Of a DNA stretch of 64,000 nt, positions 1-11,403 are shown in pieces. Both the position numbers and the translations under genes were made by a program. Under the pieces are notes generated by a model. The model was not told where the DNA came from. It saw only the letters and a list, made by a program, of their open reading frames with translations, and made no database searches. Source of the stretch: Strongylocentrotus droebachiensis (lineage: Eukaryota; Echinodermata; Echinoidea; Camarodonta; Strongylocentrotidae). The DNA is taken from contig JAVYIG010000694.1 of assembly GCA_035222895.1 (NCBI GenBank), positions 186,001 through 250,000 on the forward strand, in the 5' to 3' direction. Position 1 is the stretch's first letter, and every line of letters starts with the position of its first letter.

Positions 1-28
1 CCAAAGTGAACCACTTTGCGACTCTAAT

Positions 29-1216
29 TTGGTAGAGCAAACGGATTTTCAAAGATTTCCAAACAAAAATATGATGTATCATAACCTCTCAAGCAAGGGT
101 TTGAAATTTGCTCAATTGAATATTTTGAGTCTCAACAAACATATTGATGAAATACAAATAATTTTGTGCTGTAATGATATACATGTGATTGTCCTTGCTC
201 TTAACGAAACAAAACTTGATGAATCAGTATTATGATAGTGAAATCCTCAGTGAAGTTCCTCATTATAATATTGTTCGTAAAGATCGCAACAGGTCTGGTG
301 GTGGTGTATCATTTTATGTACATGGAAGCGTAGAGTTAGATATTTTTGAAGACTCTCCGATCCTATATATATATGTCTGGCCTTGAAGCCAATATTACTT
401 CTAAATTCTAGTCGGCCTCCAAACTCAAATTCTGATCTTTTAGTTAATTATGAAAACATTTTTCGAATTCATAGAAATTCTTGACTGTCACCTTATTGTC
501 AAGGGGACATAAATCTTGGTATTAAAAAGGAGGTAGACGATAATCACGAGACGTTACAATCAGGTTAACAATATATACTATTTACAATTACTCGTTAATA
601 CCACTGAATGTACCCGAATTACAGGTGAATCTGCTTCTCCTATCGATCACACGTTAACAGACAATATTGTAAGAGTTAAACTTAGACTCATTCCATACTT
701 GTATTTGTTACAATTACTATTTGTTTCTCTAGTCTCTTCTCTCTATACATATTCATTTCAAATCATTTGCATATTCACTTACATATTCTTTTACTCAGTT
801 ACTCAACCCTTCCTCTATAATTCATCTCCTCTACATACCAAGTCTTCAAACACCTGGTATATGTTCCGTTGTTCTCTTCTTGATTCTTTATTCATGAATC
901 TTGTGTGAATGCTTGAGGTATTTCCACTTCTTACTTATCATTGGTTCTCTTCTCCTTTTCCTTATGAATATTCAGTCTTTCTCTTAAATCCTATTTTGCT
1001 ATTGGTTTATGATGTATTTCATTTGAATATTCTTTGCCTAGAATTGTTCAGTATGATGCTGCATTGCATATAATAAAAGACAAACATACCTGCACTGGAC
1101 ATGATCTGAGTCAGTTGTATTGATTTAGGGCTCTGCTACTTTCATGTTGGAGATTTAGGAGAGAGGATTTGAGTGAGTTGGGCGGTGGTTTTTGGATGAT
1201 TGGTGTTTTAGAGATA

Positions 1217-1269
<53 letters not shown>

Positions 1270-2375
1270 GGTTATTTTTATTAGTTTACAATACCACTGA
1301 ATGTACCCGAATTACAAGTGAATTCGCTTCTCTTATCGATCACACGTTAACAAACAATATTAAGATGATCAAGTCAATGGTGTTATACACAATGGAGTAA
1401 GCGACCATTCGATGAGCTATCTCATCTGAAAGGTGCATCAAACTCAATCTGGTGTCAAGTATACAACGTATATGAAGTCTAGAGGTGTAAGTCTGATCTC
1501 TCACAACAGAACTGGGTGAAAGTCGAGGAGGAGAATGATATTGATGAAGCCACTGAAACATTTTAAAAACTATTTGTTCATGTTGTCGATAAACATATGC
1601 CCCTTAAAACAAAAGGAGTTCGAAGCAATCCTTATGGATAAATGAAAACATTTTTGAACCTATGAAGCAAAGAGACTTGGAAAAATCCAAAGCTATAACG
1701 ATCCAAAATCGAAATACCTTGAAAGACTATGATCGTGTGTTAAAAACATCTTTGATTAAGAAAGCGAAACGCAATTATTATACAGAACATCTAATTACTA
1801 AGGATCAGAGCTCTAATAACTCATGGAAAACATTGTCTTCATTAATATCCAAGAAAACTCAATCTTTTTCAAATGTTGCTACCGGGTTAATTTCTAATTC
1901 TAACGTAATTATAGTTAATGATAATAATGATACAGGAGTGGAATATCCGTTACAACTTTCTCTGTAAGTGAATGTGATATTTTGAAAGAAATACAACAAA
2001 TACAAAATACGAAATCAGTAAGTTTGGATGGAATATCTATAAAGATTTTGAAAATGTCTATAAATGAAATCATTCGACCAATACGCTATCTGATTAAAAA
2101 ATTCATTCATTATCCAAGGTATAGTTTCAAAGAAATGGAAGATTGCTGAAATAGTCCCTTTAAACAAAAAGTGTGATAGATCAATACTAAATAACTACAG
2201 GCCAATTTCCATACTACTTTCTCCAATCCTGGAAAGGGGATCCAAAAACAGCTTATGCACCACTTGCATAGAAACAACGTACTTACAGTATACTATATAG
2301 AGCAATCAGGTTTTCGTCCAAAACACTCTATTTCTACGGCATTGATTAAAGTCACGGATTATTCTTTCTGGTCCC
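29..2375 (+). pseudogene. Decayed non-LTR (LINE) retrotransposon
   Basis: Fragments of a non-LTR retrotransposon polyprotein can be read in order on the plus strand, broken by stops and frameshifts. At 29-390 there is an AP-endonuclease-like N-terminus with FAQLNILSLNKHIDEI, LNETKLDESV and RSGGGVSFYVHG. Near 590-665 comes the endonuclease tail motif TRITGESASPIDHTLT. At 1662-1960 there is a linker segment (KKAKRNYYTEHLI). At 1960-2360 a reverse transcriptase begins, with SLDGISIKILK and SGFRPKHSISTALIKVTD. The element stops where a hAT element is inserted, and no catalytic YADD-type motif is found beyond it, so it is 3' truncated. A CR1/jockey-like clade is likely but not settled. It is not functional. 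Confidence 0.8.
1219..1265. repeat. (TA)n microsatellite
   Basis: About 47 bp of nearly uninterrupted TA dinucleotides inside the decayed LINE region, lying just before the second copy of the LINE segment at 1287. Confidence 0.95.
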
Positions 2376-2385
2376 CAGCTGCACG

Positions 2386-3627
2386 TAGTGGCGGATCCAG
2401 GGTGGGGCCCGGGGGGCCCCCCCCCCTCCTGAGAAAAAAAAAGAAGGAAAAAAAGGGGGAGAAAAGAAGGGGGAAAAAGGGGGAAAAAAAGGAAGGGAAA
2501 AAAAAAGGAGGGAAAAAAAAGGAGAAAAAAAAGGAGCAAAAAAAAAAGGAAAAAAAAGGAGGAAAAAGAGAGAGAGAAGGAAAAGAAGGGAAAGAGGAGA
2601 GAAAGGGGAAGAAAGAAGAAAAGAAAAGGGGGAAGAAGGAGATCGGGGGCGGGGGCGAAAGGGCCTCGCCTCCCAGGCTGTTGCCTCCCCCCCCCCCCCC
2701 ATCAAAAAAATAAGAGAGAAGGAAGGAAATGGAAAGAAAAAAGGAAAAGAGGAGATAAAGGGAAGGAATTTTCCCGCCAACAAGTTGTGGATCGGGGTGG
2801 GGGTGGGACAAAAGGCCCTTGCCTCCCCCCCGCCCCCGCTAAAAAGCAGAGCTAAAAGGGACCGAAAAAGAGGAAGAAGAAAAAAAAGGGTGAAAAGAAG
2901 GGGAAATAGATCACTTGCGGTTAATCTCGCCAACGACGTGTGGAGAAGGGTGGGGCCGAAAGGATCTTGCCTCCCCCCCCCAAGCAAACCTAAAAGAGAG
3001 AGAAGGAAGGGAAGGGAAAGAGGAGAGAAAGGGAAAAAAAAAAGAGAAAGAAGAAAGGTAGGGGAGATCTACAAAGTGTAGATCGGGGGGGAGCGGGGCA
3101 CTGGCATACTGATCGGGGAGGGGGCTCGGGGAAATAAAATTTAAACGTTTTTTTTTTCTTCTAATTCCATAGCGGTGGTTTAAACATAGTGCCGAATTGA
3201 CATAATTTCAGATTTTTTTCTTAAATAATTTTAATGAAACGTAAAAGCTTTCGCGTTTCGCGCGGGAGGGGAGGGGGGAGGGGAACTGAATTCAGACAAG
3301 GATTAAGAGTCGAGAATGGTACAACGAATCGCCTTCTTTCCCTAATGATTTAATGAAAGGTAAAAGCTTCCGCGCGGGGGGGGGGGGAACTGAATTCAGA
3401 TGAGGATTGAGAGTCGAGAACGGTACAACGAATCGTCTTCTTTCTCTAATAATTTAATGAAACGTCAAAGCTTCCGCGCTTTGCGGAGGAGGGAGGGGGA
3501 AATCGCCCCTCTCTGCACCCCCCCCCCCATTACGTCAGTGCTACATTACGTACCAATATTTGGCTCACATAATTTCAAATTTGGCCCCCCCCCCCCACCC
3601 CCCTAAGAAATCCTGGATCCGCGCCTG
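2386..3627. mobile_element. Non-autonomous hAT-like DNA transposon
   Basis: The ends are imperfect inverted repeats: TAGTGGCGGATCCAGG on the left and CCTGGATCCGCGCCTG on the right. They are flanked by an exact 8-bp direct repeat GCTGCACG at 2378-2385 and 3628-3635. Ends beginning TAG/CAG with an 8-bp target duplication are the hAT signature. The interior codes for nothing recognisable: it is a long purine-rich tract (2430-3060) followed by about 2.5 tandem units of 108-118 bp (3225-3490) that share the core GAATTCAGA..GGATT. The element inserted into the older LINE. Confidence 0.8.
3225..3490. repeat. Minisatellite inside the hAT element
   Basis: Three starts of the unit TTTAATGAAA(C/G)GT(A/C)AAAGCTT occur at roughly 3230, 3350 and 3458. 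Each is followed by a G-rich run, and the first two also by AACTGAATTCAGA and a shared stretch ending near CTAAT. Unit length is about 108-118 bp. Confidence 0.75.
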
Positions 3628-3636
3628 GCTGCACGT

Positions 3637-6600
3637 GAATGAAAATGGGCAATGCAGCCGTCTGTTTCACTGTATTTCGTTGTACATTTTTTCGTTCTTA
3701 ATGATGTAGTCGTTTTTGTTTTCAATTTAATGCCGTGTGATTTGTTTTTCTTGTTAATAGAATTTTTGTTATTTTTCTTTTCTTACTTTCTGTTCATTGT
3801 TTATTCTTTTTATATTAAGGGAAAAAAACATTGCCTCTTTTGTCCTTTACTTCATTGTTATTCCTTCTTCCCTACTCACCTGTCAGTGATTCCATTCTTT
3901 TCTCCTTACTGACTTCTCAATCATTTCCATTGGTTCTCCTAATTCTCTCTCAGGCTATTCTATTATTTTGGACTTGTCCATTTTCTGCTATGTCATTTTT
4001 TTAATGTTAATTTATTTGAATGTTCTGCAGTGAGCAGTATGTATTGAGAAATAAAGCAGAGCACTACAGGATTCAGCTTGTATACATTTATTTATTTTGG
4101 CTCTCATTATTTTGGCTCTCAAAAACTCATTTTCCAACTAACTTGGAGTTTAGTTAGATAATGAGTTTTATTGCTGACTAATGTTTGACTGATTTTGGAT
4201 ACTGCTCGACTGTTTGTGGGGTGATATTCTCAACTATAATTTAGAAGGTTTACATTATAAGTGTTCCAACATTGTCAGATTATTGGTATGTTCTCTTATG
4301 TTCAGGGTATTTGAAATTTTGAATGAAAATAACATAAAAAAAGTGTCAATCAGCAGTATCATTTTGTATTATTTTCCCTCTGCAATTCAATTTAATATAC
4401 CCTGCATCTATGCCACTGGTTACAAAGATAAAATATTCTTCCTCCAAATCATCCTGCAACATTTATACACAGATGGTTAGAATATATAGATTAGCATATT
4501 TATTTGCAAAACAGTAACAACCATAAAAATGTACAAAATATATACATTCCAATATATGCAACTACATGTCAATAACAAATCAGCAATGGCATAGAATTCA
4601 CATTGACCCTAAAAAAGAACCCATTGATGTGCACTTCTGTCAAAATAAACTTTGTTTTCATCTATCAATGAAATTCGGACCGATAAGTTTCTTAAATATG
4701 GTTCTACTTTCTTTTAAATTTAGCACTAATTATGACAACAATTTACATGATGGAATTCAGTGTAAACACTGATCATTTCTGTTCTGTAAGTCAGCCTACC
4801 AAGAAAAACGATATGATAATCTGCAATCTGAAAGCCCCCATATACAATGTCAAACCATGAACAAGTTCTATTACCTCACAAACTTATCTTTTTTACCTTT
4901 GTGTAACCAAATTACCAACATGATATAAACATGAACAGATTAAGAATATGGAGTATTACATATACTGCATATGAAAATTCTAGGTCTCTGATTGGTCAAA
5001 ACTGCAGGCATGATATTCGCTACTCAGTGCTGGGCAGTAAACCGAAAAATATTGACGGGCATTGTTCTACTTACGTGTACATGTTAATTTAACAATGGAT
5101 AAGCGCAGTAAGTAAGAAACACATAATGCTCCTAGTCTGGTAAATTTCCTTTGACACTACAAATAAATAATGTGGGATTCAAAACAAATATTGGCTGCCT
5201 ATTTTGGGGTCACATTAAAAACTAAAGCTCCACAGTTATCTAGAGACTGCACGTTATGCACAATAGTTCCAAGATCACCTTAAGCAATGGTTTTAACCAT
5301 GCCAATCAAAGCAGTCACTATTTTTATATAATTCATTCTTCATGTGGAGAAAAAATGCCCAGTTTAATTTATGAGGCATCTTCAAGTGTAAAAAGATGTT
5401 TATTTAATTATGGACTAGAATATTTTTAAAAAGTTAATAAATGAATAAGTATTTCAAATAAATTCAAAGTCTGCTTTTTTCTGTTATACTTGTACTTCAA
5501 CATTGTATGTACCACCATAATTGCCCACAATTTAACATTGTGATGCTGTAATAGATTGATGACCAGCTGCAAGGCAAGCATGGCAGCTGTTTTCCACTCT
5601 TTCTGCAATGTCTGTGAGATTCTCAGGTAGGCCTATTGTTTATCTAACCAACAAACATAATCAAAGTATGAAATTGGCCTACAAAGATTTTTATGACATA
5701 GCTCAAAAATATATATAACTGTAAGACAATTTAGTTTGATTATTTGATACCACTTGCTTTTCACTTCAATTAAAAAATGTTGTGATTCCTGTATCTAATA
5801 CCAACTGTGAACACAGAGAGTAAACAGAAAGTGAATTGGCTAAACATTTATCTCATCACATCAATATTCTACTGCTACTGCCAGTACTCCTACTACTTCT
5901 ACTCTTTCACCTACTATTGCTACTCACACATATAATTATATGTGACTTACATTCTAAAGTTCTACATTATACATTTCCCTGCCAAAACAAAATGAAATCA
6001 TACTGTTGGTTCACAAACAATAAATTTCACATACAGTGATAATCCTGAGGATCACATTTTCACTGAGGCAAAAACAGAGTGACATACGGTACTGCTGGTT
6101 TACACTTATATACAAAAATGTGATACAGATAACACTAAAAAATCTGACCAATCGGCTACCTAAATCAATTAGGCATAGTTTAGACAAATATTGCCTGTGT
6201 TCATTTCACGACACCTGTATTGTGGAGACTTGGATAAAAACAGTTGACAGGAAGAAATTTATAAAAAAATGAAACATACAATATATTTTGTTAAAGATTC
6301 ACAACAGCCAATGTAGGATTACACCACAATCATTTTAGGATTCTGAAGAAAATGTTGAATTCGTGAACATGATAATGACAAATTAGCTGCATCCTCATCA
6401 AATTATTACACTTTCAATCAATTAAGATACGAGTTAGTCATTCAGGAATGTCTTTCTTTGTTTGGCACTTCTAAATAAAAATAATGCTCATGGGGTCTGA
6501 TCCATGAATTTGTATAAAATTAAATTTTGTTGGAGTCATGTTCTTTCCAACCCAGTATTGAAGTTGGACTGATTTAATTAAAAGCACATTTACTCTTTGT

Positions 6601-6723
6601 TCAAATATATATCCACCAAAGATATATGCGCAATGGGAATTTTTTCCATTGGCATTTTTTCAGTTCTTGAAATATCAAAAACTGGGTTAGTACAGTCAGG
6701 CTTCCACTTCTAAAAGTGACTAA
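3637..6723. other. Non-coding stretch downstream of SMUG1
   Basis: No recognisable gene on either strand. AT-rich throughout, with several TTTATT words that would be AATAAA on the minus strand (for example near 4087), so part of it may be 3' UTR or downstream sequence of SMUG1. Short open frames here resemble no known protein. Confidence 0.6.
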
Positions 6724-7969
6724 TTATTTACTGATATACTTCATAAGATCAAGATCTTCTAAGGTCTTTTCAACAATATTTTGCCATCCCTTGTTAGCAG
6801 CAGGATTAATAGGACTTGGGTGCATGATGGTAACCACCCGCACCCCTTCCACCCCTCCCTTCTCGAGGGCCTTCTTGGTCCTAGCCTCGGCAAACTTCCC
6901 AATCCCTACCACCACCTTCACCCCCAACAGCTGGATCAACCTACATAGATAGTCATCACAGATATCATTCAGAGGATTGCGCATCTCTATCTTCATGGAC
7001 GGAGGAGTGACATTCTTGCTCGTTGACGTCATGAACACTAGAGGGCAGTGGTTGTAAACAAAACATTCCTTGAAGAAGTTCTCTGGAGTGCCACACAGAT
7101 CCTTCCATAATTTCCAAAAACGCTGTCCACTGACCTCACTGCGGTTACAGTCGAGCCCAATGATGATACGCTTGGGATGTTCCTTTGGGGGTTTGCCAAC
7201 ATTTCCTGTAATCTTCATCCAGTCTTTCACATAGTTGGTTTCTCCAAACGGTACCTATCAACAAAGCAATTTCCAACAAACTGGATAAAATGTGATACAA
7301 TGCATTGCTTAATATTTAAATAAGCATCTATTTGTATGTTCATATCCTTTACTTAGAAATATCAATGAGACGACACTTCACTTCTTCACATCATTTCTAA
7401 CACAAGTAATTACATTATAAAATGTTAACTGAAAGTAGATTTGCAACTGATATTCAAAATATACCACTTAATTCTTAGTATAAAGTCCTTTCCAGTTATT
7501 TGGTAAGTAAATGGTACTTATCTTGTAGTTGCAATGGTTAACAAAAGACTCTACAACTTTAATTAAGTAAGAAGCAAAAAAATTAAAATCAATGCATTTG
7601 ATTTACCCCATTCTGTGCCATCCCAAATGGGCCAGGATTCATTCCAAGGAAGAGCACAGACTTGGTCGAGTTGCCAAACTTTCTGACGAAACAGTCATGA
7701 GTCTCCTTGGCATATTCCAGAGGATTGTAGATGTAACTCACAGGGTCGCCGAACTTGAGCTTGTCAAGTTCTCTCACCATGTCCTCCATTAGCGAGATGA
7801 ACTTTTCTGCAATGCCATCTCCATTTGACTGAGTTGTAGCAGAGCTTGGGAGAGTTGTGGGTGGTGGAGTTGTTGGCAAGCCTGATGCTGGTGGTGGTGG
7901 TGGTGCTGTCACAGACGTTGCAGGATCATCTCCTGATGGCCCACCTGTCTTCAGCTTCTTGCGAGGCAT
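6724..7969 (-). CDS. SMUG1: Single-strand-selective uracil-DNA glycosylase SMUG1
   Basis: Two coding exons: 7607-7969 (363 nt, from ATG) and 6724-7254 (531 nt to TAA), joined across a GT-AG intron (7255-7606), giving 297 aa. SMUG1 removes uracil and 5-hydroxymethyluracil from DNA in nuclear base-excision repair. Both family motifs are present: the catalytic loop GMNPGPFGMAQNGVPFGE, which spans the exon junction and includes the water-activating Asn, and the motif HPSPINPAANKGW, whose His contacts the uracil. The N-terminal ~55 residues are low-complexity, rich in Pro, Thr and Ser, with a basic start (MPRKKLK), possibly a nuclear signal. It is slightly longer than human SMUG1 (about 270 aa). 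It reads intact. Upstream non-coding exons cannot be excluded. Confidence 0.95.
7255..7606 (-). other. SMUG1 intron
   Basis: Donor GGG|GTAAAT and acceptor TTGATAG|GTACCG on the minus strand. Splicing here restores the motif NGVPFGE, which supports the placement. Nothing else is visible inside. Confidence 0.9.
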
Positions 7970-8040
7970 TACGATTCGCTATAAAGTGATGAAAATAAAA
8001 GTCATGAAAGCGAAATAAAATTGAAGATAAATATCATGAT

Positions 8041-8085
8041 TTGATGGTTGATAAATATCCCCCCCCCCCCCCCTCCTCCCAAACC
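8041..8085. repeat. Poly-C tract
   Basis: Run of about 15 C followed by CTCCTCCC upstream of SMUG1. Low complexity. Confidence 0.9.
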
Positions 8086-8557
8086 TACAAAAACTGATCT
8101 GATCGATTCCATAATTCTCCCAACTATATTATTACAATTTAATTACATTTTACGTGAATGTAAATCATCACAATCGGCTCTATATATATTCTAGACATTT
8201 AAGTATTGAAAGATTTTTTAAAGCCTGTCTTATGTCTTATTTCCATGGGAAAATGGTTAGTTAGAGGGTGTCGCACAGTGATGCCTTCAAAGAAAACCAT
8301 ACGGTAAATATCTTTGTGGTTTGAGAATTTTTAAAGGAATTTTTTGCATGTCAGAGAGCAAGTACAGTACATACAAACATTACACAGTTTTTTCATCAAC
8401 CTTCAACAATGTTACAGGGTCACTTTTAAGCCGAACAACAAGGTACAAGAGAATTATAGGGCCTGAATTTTTAATCAGAATCTTCATCAGAGGCTGAATG
8501 ACAAAGAAAAATGTATTTTATTCTATGGCGTTGATTTCACCAGGATAACGCAATATG

Positions 8558-9035
8558 TCAGGCACAGCCACACACACTTCCATTGTTGTAATAAATGCTT
8601 TTGGCATATATGTGTTCCCATCTTTTATTATCGGTTGTGTTATTATTATAAAATCTGGTTACTTTGAACAAATTTTCCCTTACATCAGTGTTAACAATTT
8701 CCGAACGGACTCGTTGCAGCTGGCTTCTGATTTCTTTAAATGTGGGTATATCTGGTGGATGGTGGTTTCCTGTATCCCGAACGATGTCGTATGCCCTCCT
8801 TATGACAAGAGTTGGATTACTTCTGAGCAATGCAGTTGCTTCGTCAATAAATTGTCGGCGACGGATTCGCTCATCATCGGGTTCATGCGTGTGATCCCCA
8901 AGCGGCCGCTGTTGAATATGAATCTCTGGATTTGTATGATTAATGTTGAAGCGGTTTGTTATGATTGTTTCACCACAGTTGACTCTTGCACATCGCCAAT
9001 AGATCCGAGTGTGTGAACTGTTGCTACGGGTGTAT
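8558..9035 (-). CDS. FLYWCH-type zinc-finger exon (partial gene)
   Basis: An open frame on the minus strand runs from a plausible acceptor (TTCTGTAG|ATACACC, exon start 9035) to a TGA at 8558. It contains RIYWRCARVNCGETIIT followed by HTNPEIHIQQ and GDHTHEPD. This matches the FLYWCH zinc-finger pattern (aromatic-W-x-C-x4-C then His..His). The remaining ~100 residues (EATALLRSNPTLVIRRAYD, HHPPDIPTFKEIRSQLQRV) are charged and helical and unknown to me. Such N-terminal FLYWCH modules occur both in host genes and in MULE-related transposon-derived genes. No upstream exon with a start codon was identified, so it is either the last exon of a gene whose 5' part lies elsewhere in the repeat-rich DNA upstream, or a fragment. 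Confidence 0.6.
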
Positions 9036-9059
9036 CTACAGAAGATAAATTTAAAGAAA

Positions 9060-9087
9060 AAGAGAGAAAGAGAGAGAGAGAGAGAGA
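9060..9087. repeat. (GA)n microsatellite
   Basis: Short GAGA run just upstream of the FLYWCH exon. Confidence 0.85.
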
Positions 9088-9257
9088 AGTTTTTATTATT
9101 TATTGTTTTGATTTAATTATATTAAAACAGGTGCAGTGATGGAGAGAGAAAAAAAACATTCTACCATTTATTATATTATTATTAGGAGTTTATCATCTAA
9201 TGTGTCTGTGTTACTTTATGCATACCACTTAGTATTCTAATGCTCAGAACCAGGTGT

Positions 9258-10007
9258 AAAGGGGCAAGTCCACTAGCTCCAAAAATAATTTACTTTCAAT
9301 AGAAGCAGAAAAATCAGACAAAGTAACCTAAAAATAAAATAGTTTGAGCAAAATTGGATAAATAATAAGAAAGTTATGAATTTCGTATAGACATGAAAAA
9401 CTTTGAAAATCACAAAACAAATTGGCAACTCACTCATGAGTCTGTGACGTCATTGCCTCACTATCCACTAATTGTTTTCTTTATATTGATAATGTAAATT
9501 TCCCCTTTCCCCCTTAAGAATCTTATTTGTTCACACCAGCATCCAAGTTTTTGTGTGGATGCACTAATATAGACTAGAGTAATGAAAAATATGAATTTTG
9601 ATTAACTTTTCATATAAAAATCAATAATTATGAAATTCAGAAAATGTTATTAATTCTTTAAAGTTCATAAAAAGATTTTGTGAAATGTCATGCATGCAAT
9701 ATGATACAAACTATATAACCTTGGCATAGGCATGGGGAAATCAAGTTTTGGGGAATAAAAAGGGAAATTAATGGAATAAATATATATATAAAGAAAATGA
9801 TAAATAGTGGGGCAATGACGTCATAAACAAATAACCAAATTGGCAATTTGTGTAGTGATTTCCATTGTTCTATAGTTTTTCCATACTTTTTCAAAAATTC
9901 TTAACTACCTTATTAGTTATCCGATTTTAATCAATTTTGTTTGCTCCGTTTCTCTTTTTTGTGTGCATTTATTAAAAGTAATTTATTTTCGGAGTGGATT
10001 TGTCCTT
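9258..10007. mobile_element. Long inverted-repeat MITE-like element
   Basis: Left end AAGGGGCAAGTCCACTAGC..AAAATAATTTACTTT is mirrored at the right end (AAAGTAATTTATTTTCGGAGTGGATTTGTCCTT). Inner blocks around 9420-9470 (GGCAACTCACTC..TGACGTCATTGCC) and 9805-9855 (GGCAATGACGTCA..TTGGCAATTTGTG) also pair. The whole segment is thus a degraded foldback of about 750 bp with no coding capacity. Target duplications were not resolved. Confidence 0.6.
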
Positions 10008-11159
10008 CAACAGAAATGTTGTCAAGTTTTAATGGTTGCATGATTCCGACTCCTGTTTAATGTAAACTTCTAAGACATTTAATACATAATCAGGAAGACT
10101 CTAGTAAACAAAATTTTACAGACCTGAAGCAACTATTTTTCATAAAATTTTATCAGTTAGGATTGTAAAAAAATAGTTGATATTGTGTGGATTTCAAGGT
10201 TGTGAAAAGTACAAAGTCATATATAATTTTCAGTCTCACTATGCCAAGATAATTCTAGCTGAGATTACATTAGGAAAAATGGTTAATTAAGATACCAAAT
10301 TGGCAACTGGGCGACATACTTGCCCAACAGAAAATTGTACTTGCCCTGGGCAAGCAGGCAGGTGCTAGTGCCAATTTCGAGTAATTTGTAGTATTTAAAG
10401 CATGATTGGAGGGCAATTAATCACAATTTATCTAATTTGATATATTTCAAACATAATATATATATTTTTTTAATATAAAAAAAATATGTTTACAACACTC
10501 AAGTCTACGGATGCGATTTAAATCGCGATTTAAATTGTGCCAACCATGGTAGAGATTCCAAGTTTCCAGACTTATCTGACATGATCGAGAGCATCATTTT
10601 CATGTAGTTCTACACAGAAAAATCCCCCAAATTACACGTTATTTACACACTATTAATTGCCTTTTGTCTAGCAAAATTGTTCTTCAAAGACTTGTTGACA
10701 CATGTAAAAGGTCAACTATTCGGACAGGCTGGGCTATATTCTGGCTGGATTCTTACAAGATTATCTGAAGGTATTTGATACATTTGGCTCTCAATAATGT
10801 GGAAAGATATCCTACACAATTACTATTTGAGAAATGGAACTCCAAACTCCAGCTAAAACATCAAATTAAAATGAAATACCATACACCAATATCAGTGTTT
10901 CCAAAAAGAAGGTATCCATCCCAGTTACAATCAACAAGTGGTGGATAAGATACTAATCAATCCATTATTTTCTTTGATATATCATATCATAACTACTACA
11001 CTACAGGGGTACGGAGGGTTCGGGGTGTTCAAATACTCCTCTTCAGCAAAAAAATTAATGTTTCAGTCTTTCAGGTAGTCAAGCACACCCAATCTACACC
11101 ACTGAATGAAGCTAAAACACCCTCTTTGACAAAATCCTGGGTACGACTATGCCATGCGG
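10008..11159. other. Intergenic, no feature recognised
   Basis: AT-rich DNA with no convincing coding frame on either strand and no clear repeat structure. Confidence 0.5.
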
Positions 11160-11395
11160 CAGGGGCGGATCCATGGAGCCGGCGACGAGGGAGGAGGCCA
11201 ATTAGTGAGAAAATATTAAGCAGCGACTCGACCGGCCAAATAAGCAGGGGGGGGAATAGGAACTCTCTTTATTTTTTTACTCAACACCCCCCCCCCTCCC
11301 TTTGAGCAAAAAATACTCTCTTTTTTTTGTTGGGGGGGGGGGGGGGGGCTATTATTTTTAGCCAGGGAAGAAGGCCCCTTGGATCCACCGCCCTG
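11160..11395. mobile_element. Short non-autonomous hAT-like element
   Basis: Starts CAGGGGCGGATCCATGG and ends CCTTGGATCCACCGCCCTG (inverted). It is flanked by near-identical 8-bp repeats, CCATGCGG at 11152-11159 and CCATGAGG at 11396-11403. It belongs to the same GGCGGATCCA-ended group as the element at 2386-3627 but is only 236 bp. The interior holds poly-C and poly-G runs. Confidence 0.7.
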
Positions 11396-11403
11396 CCATG
11401 AGG

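Noticed and set aside
2255-2987. Open frames of 150-211 aa in the purine-rich tract
   Set aside because: They consist of Lys/Glu/Arg/Gly on one strand and Phe/Leu/Ser/Pro on the other, a product of A/G-only composition inside a transposon; no domain is visible.
8555-9016. 153-aa plus-strand frame
   Set aside because: It lies opposite the FLYWCH exon; the minus strand has the recognisable zinc-finger pattern and splice acceptor.
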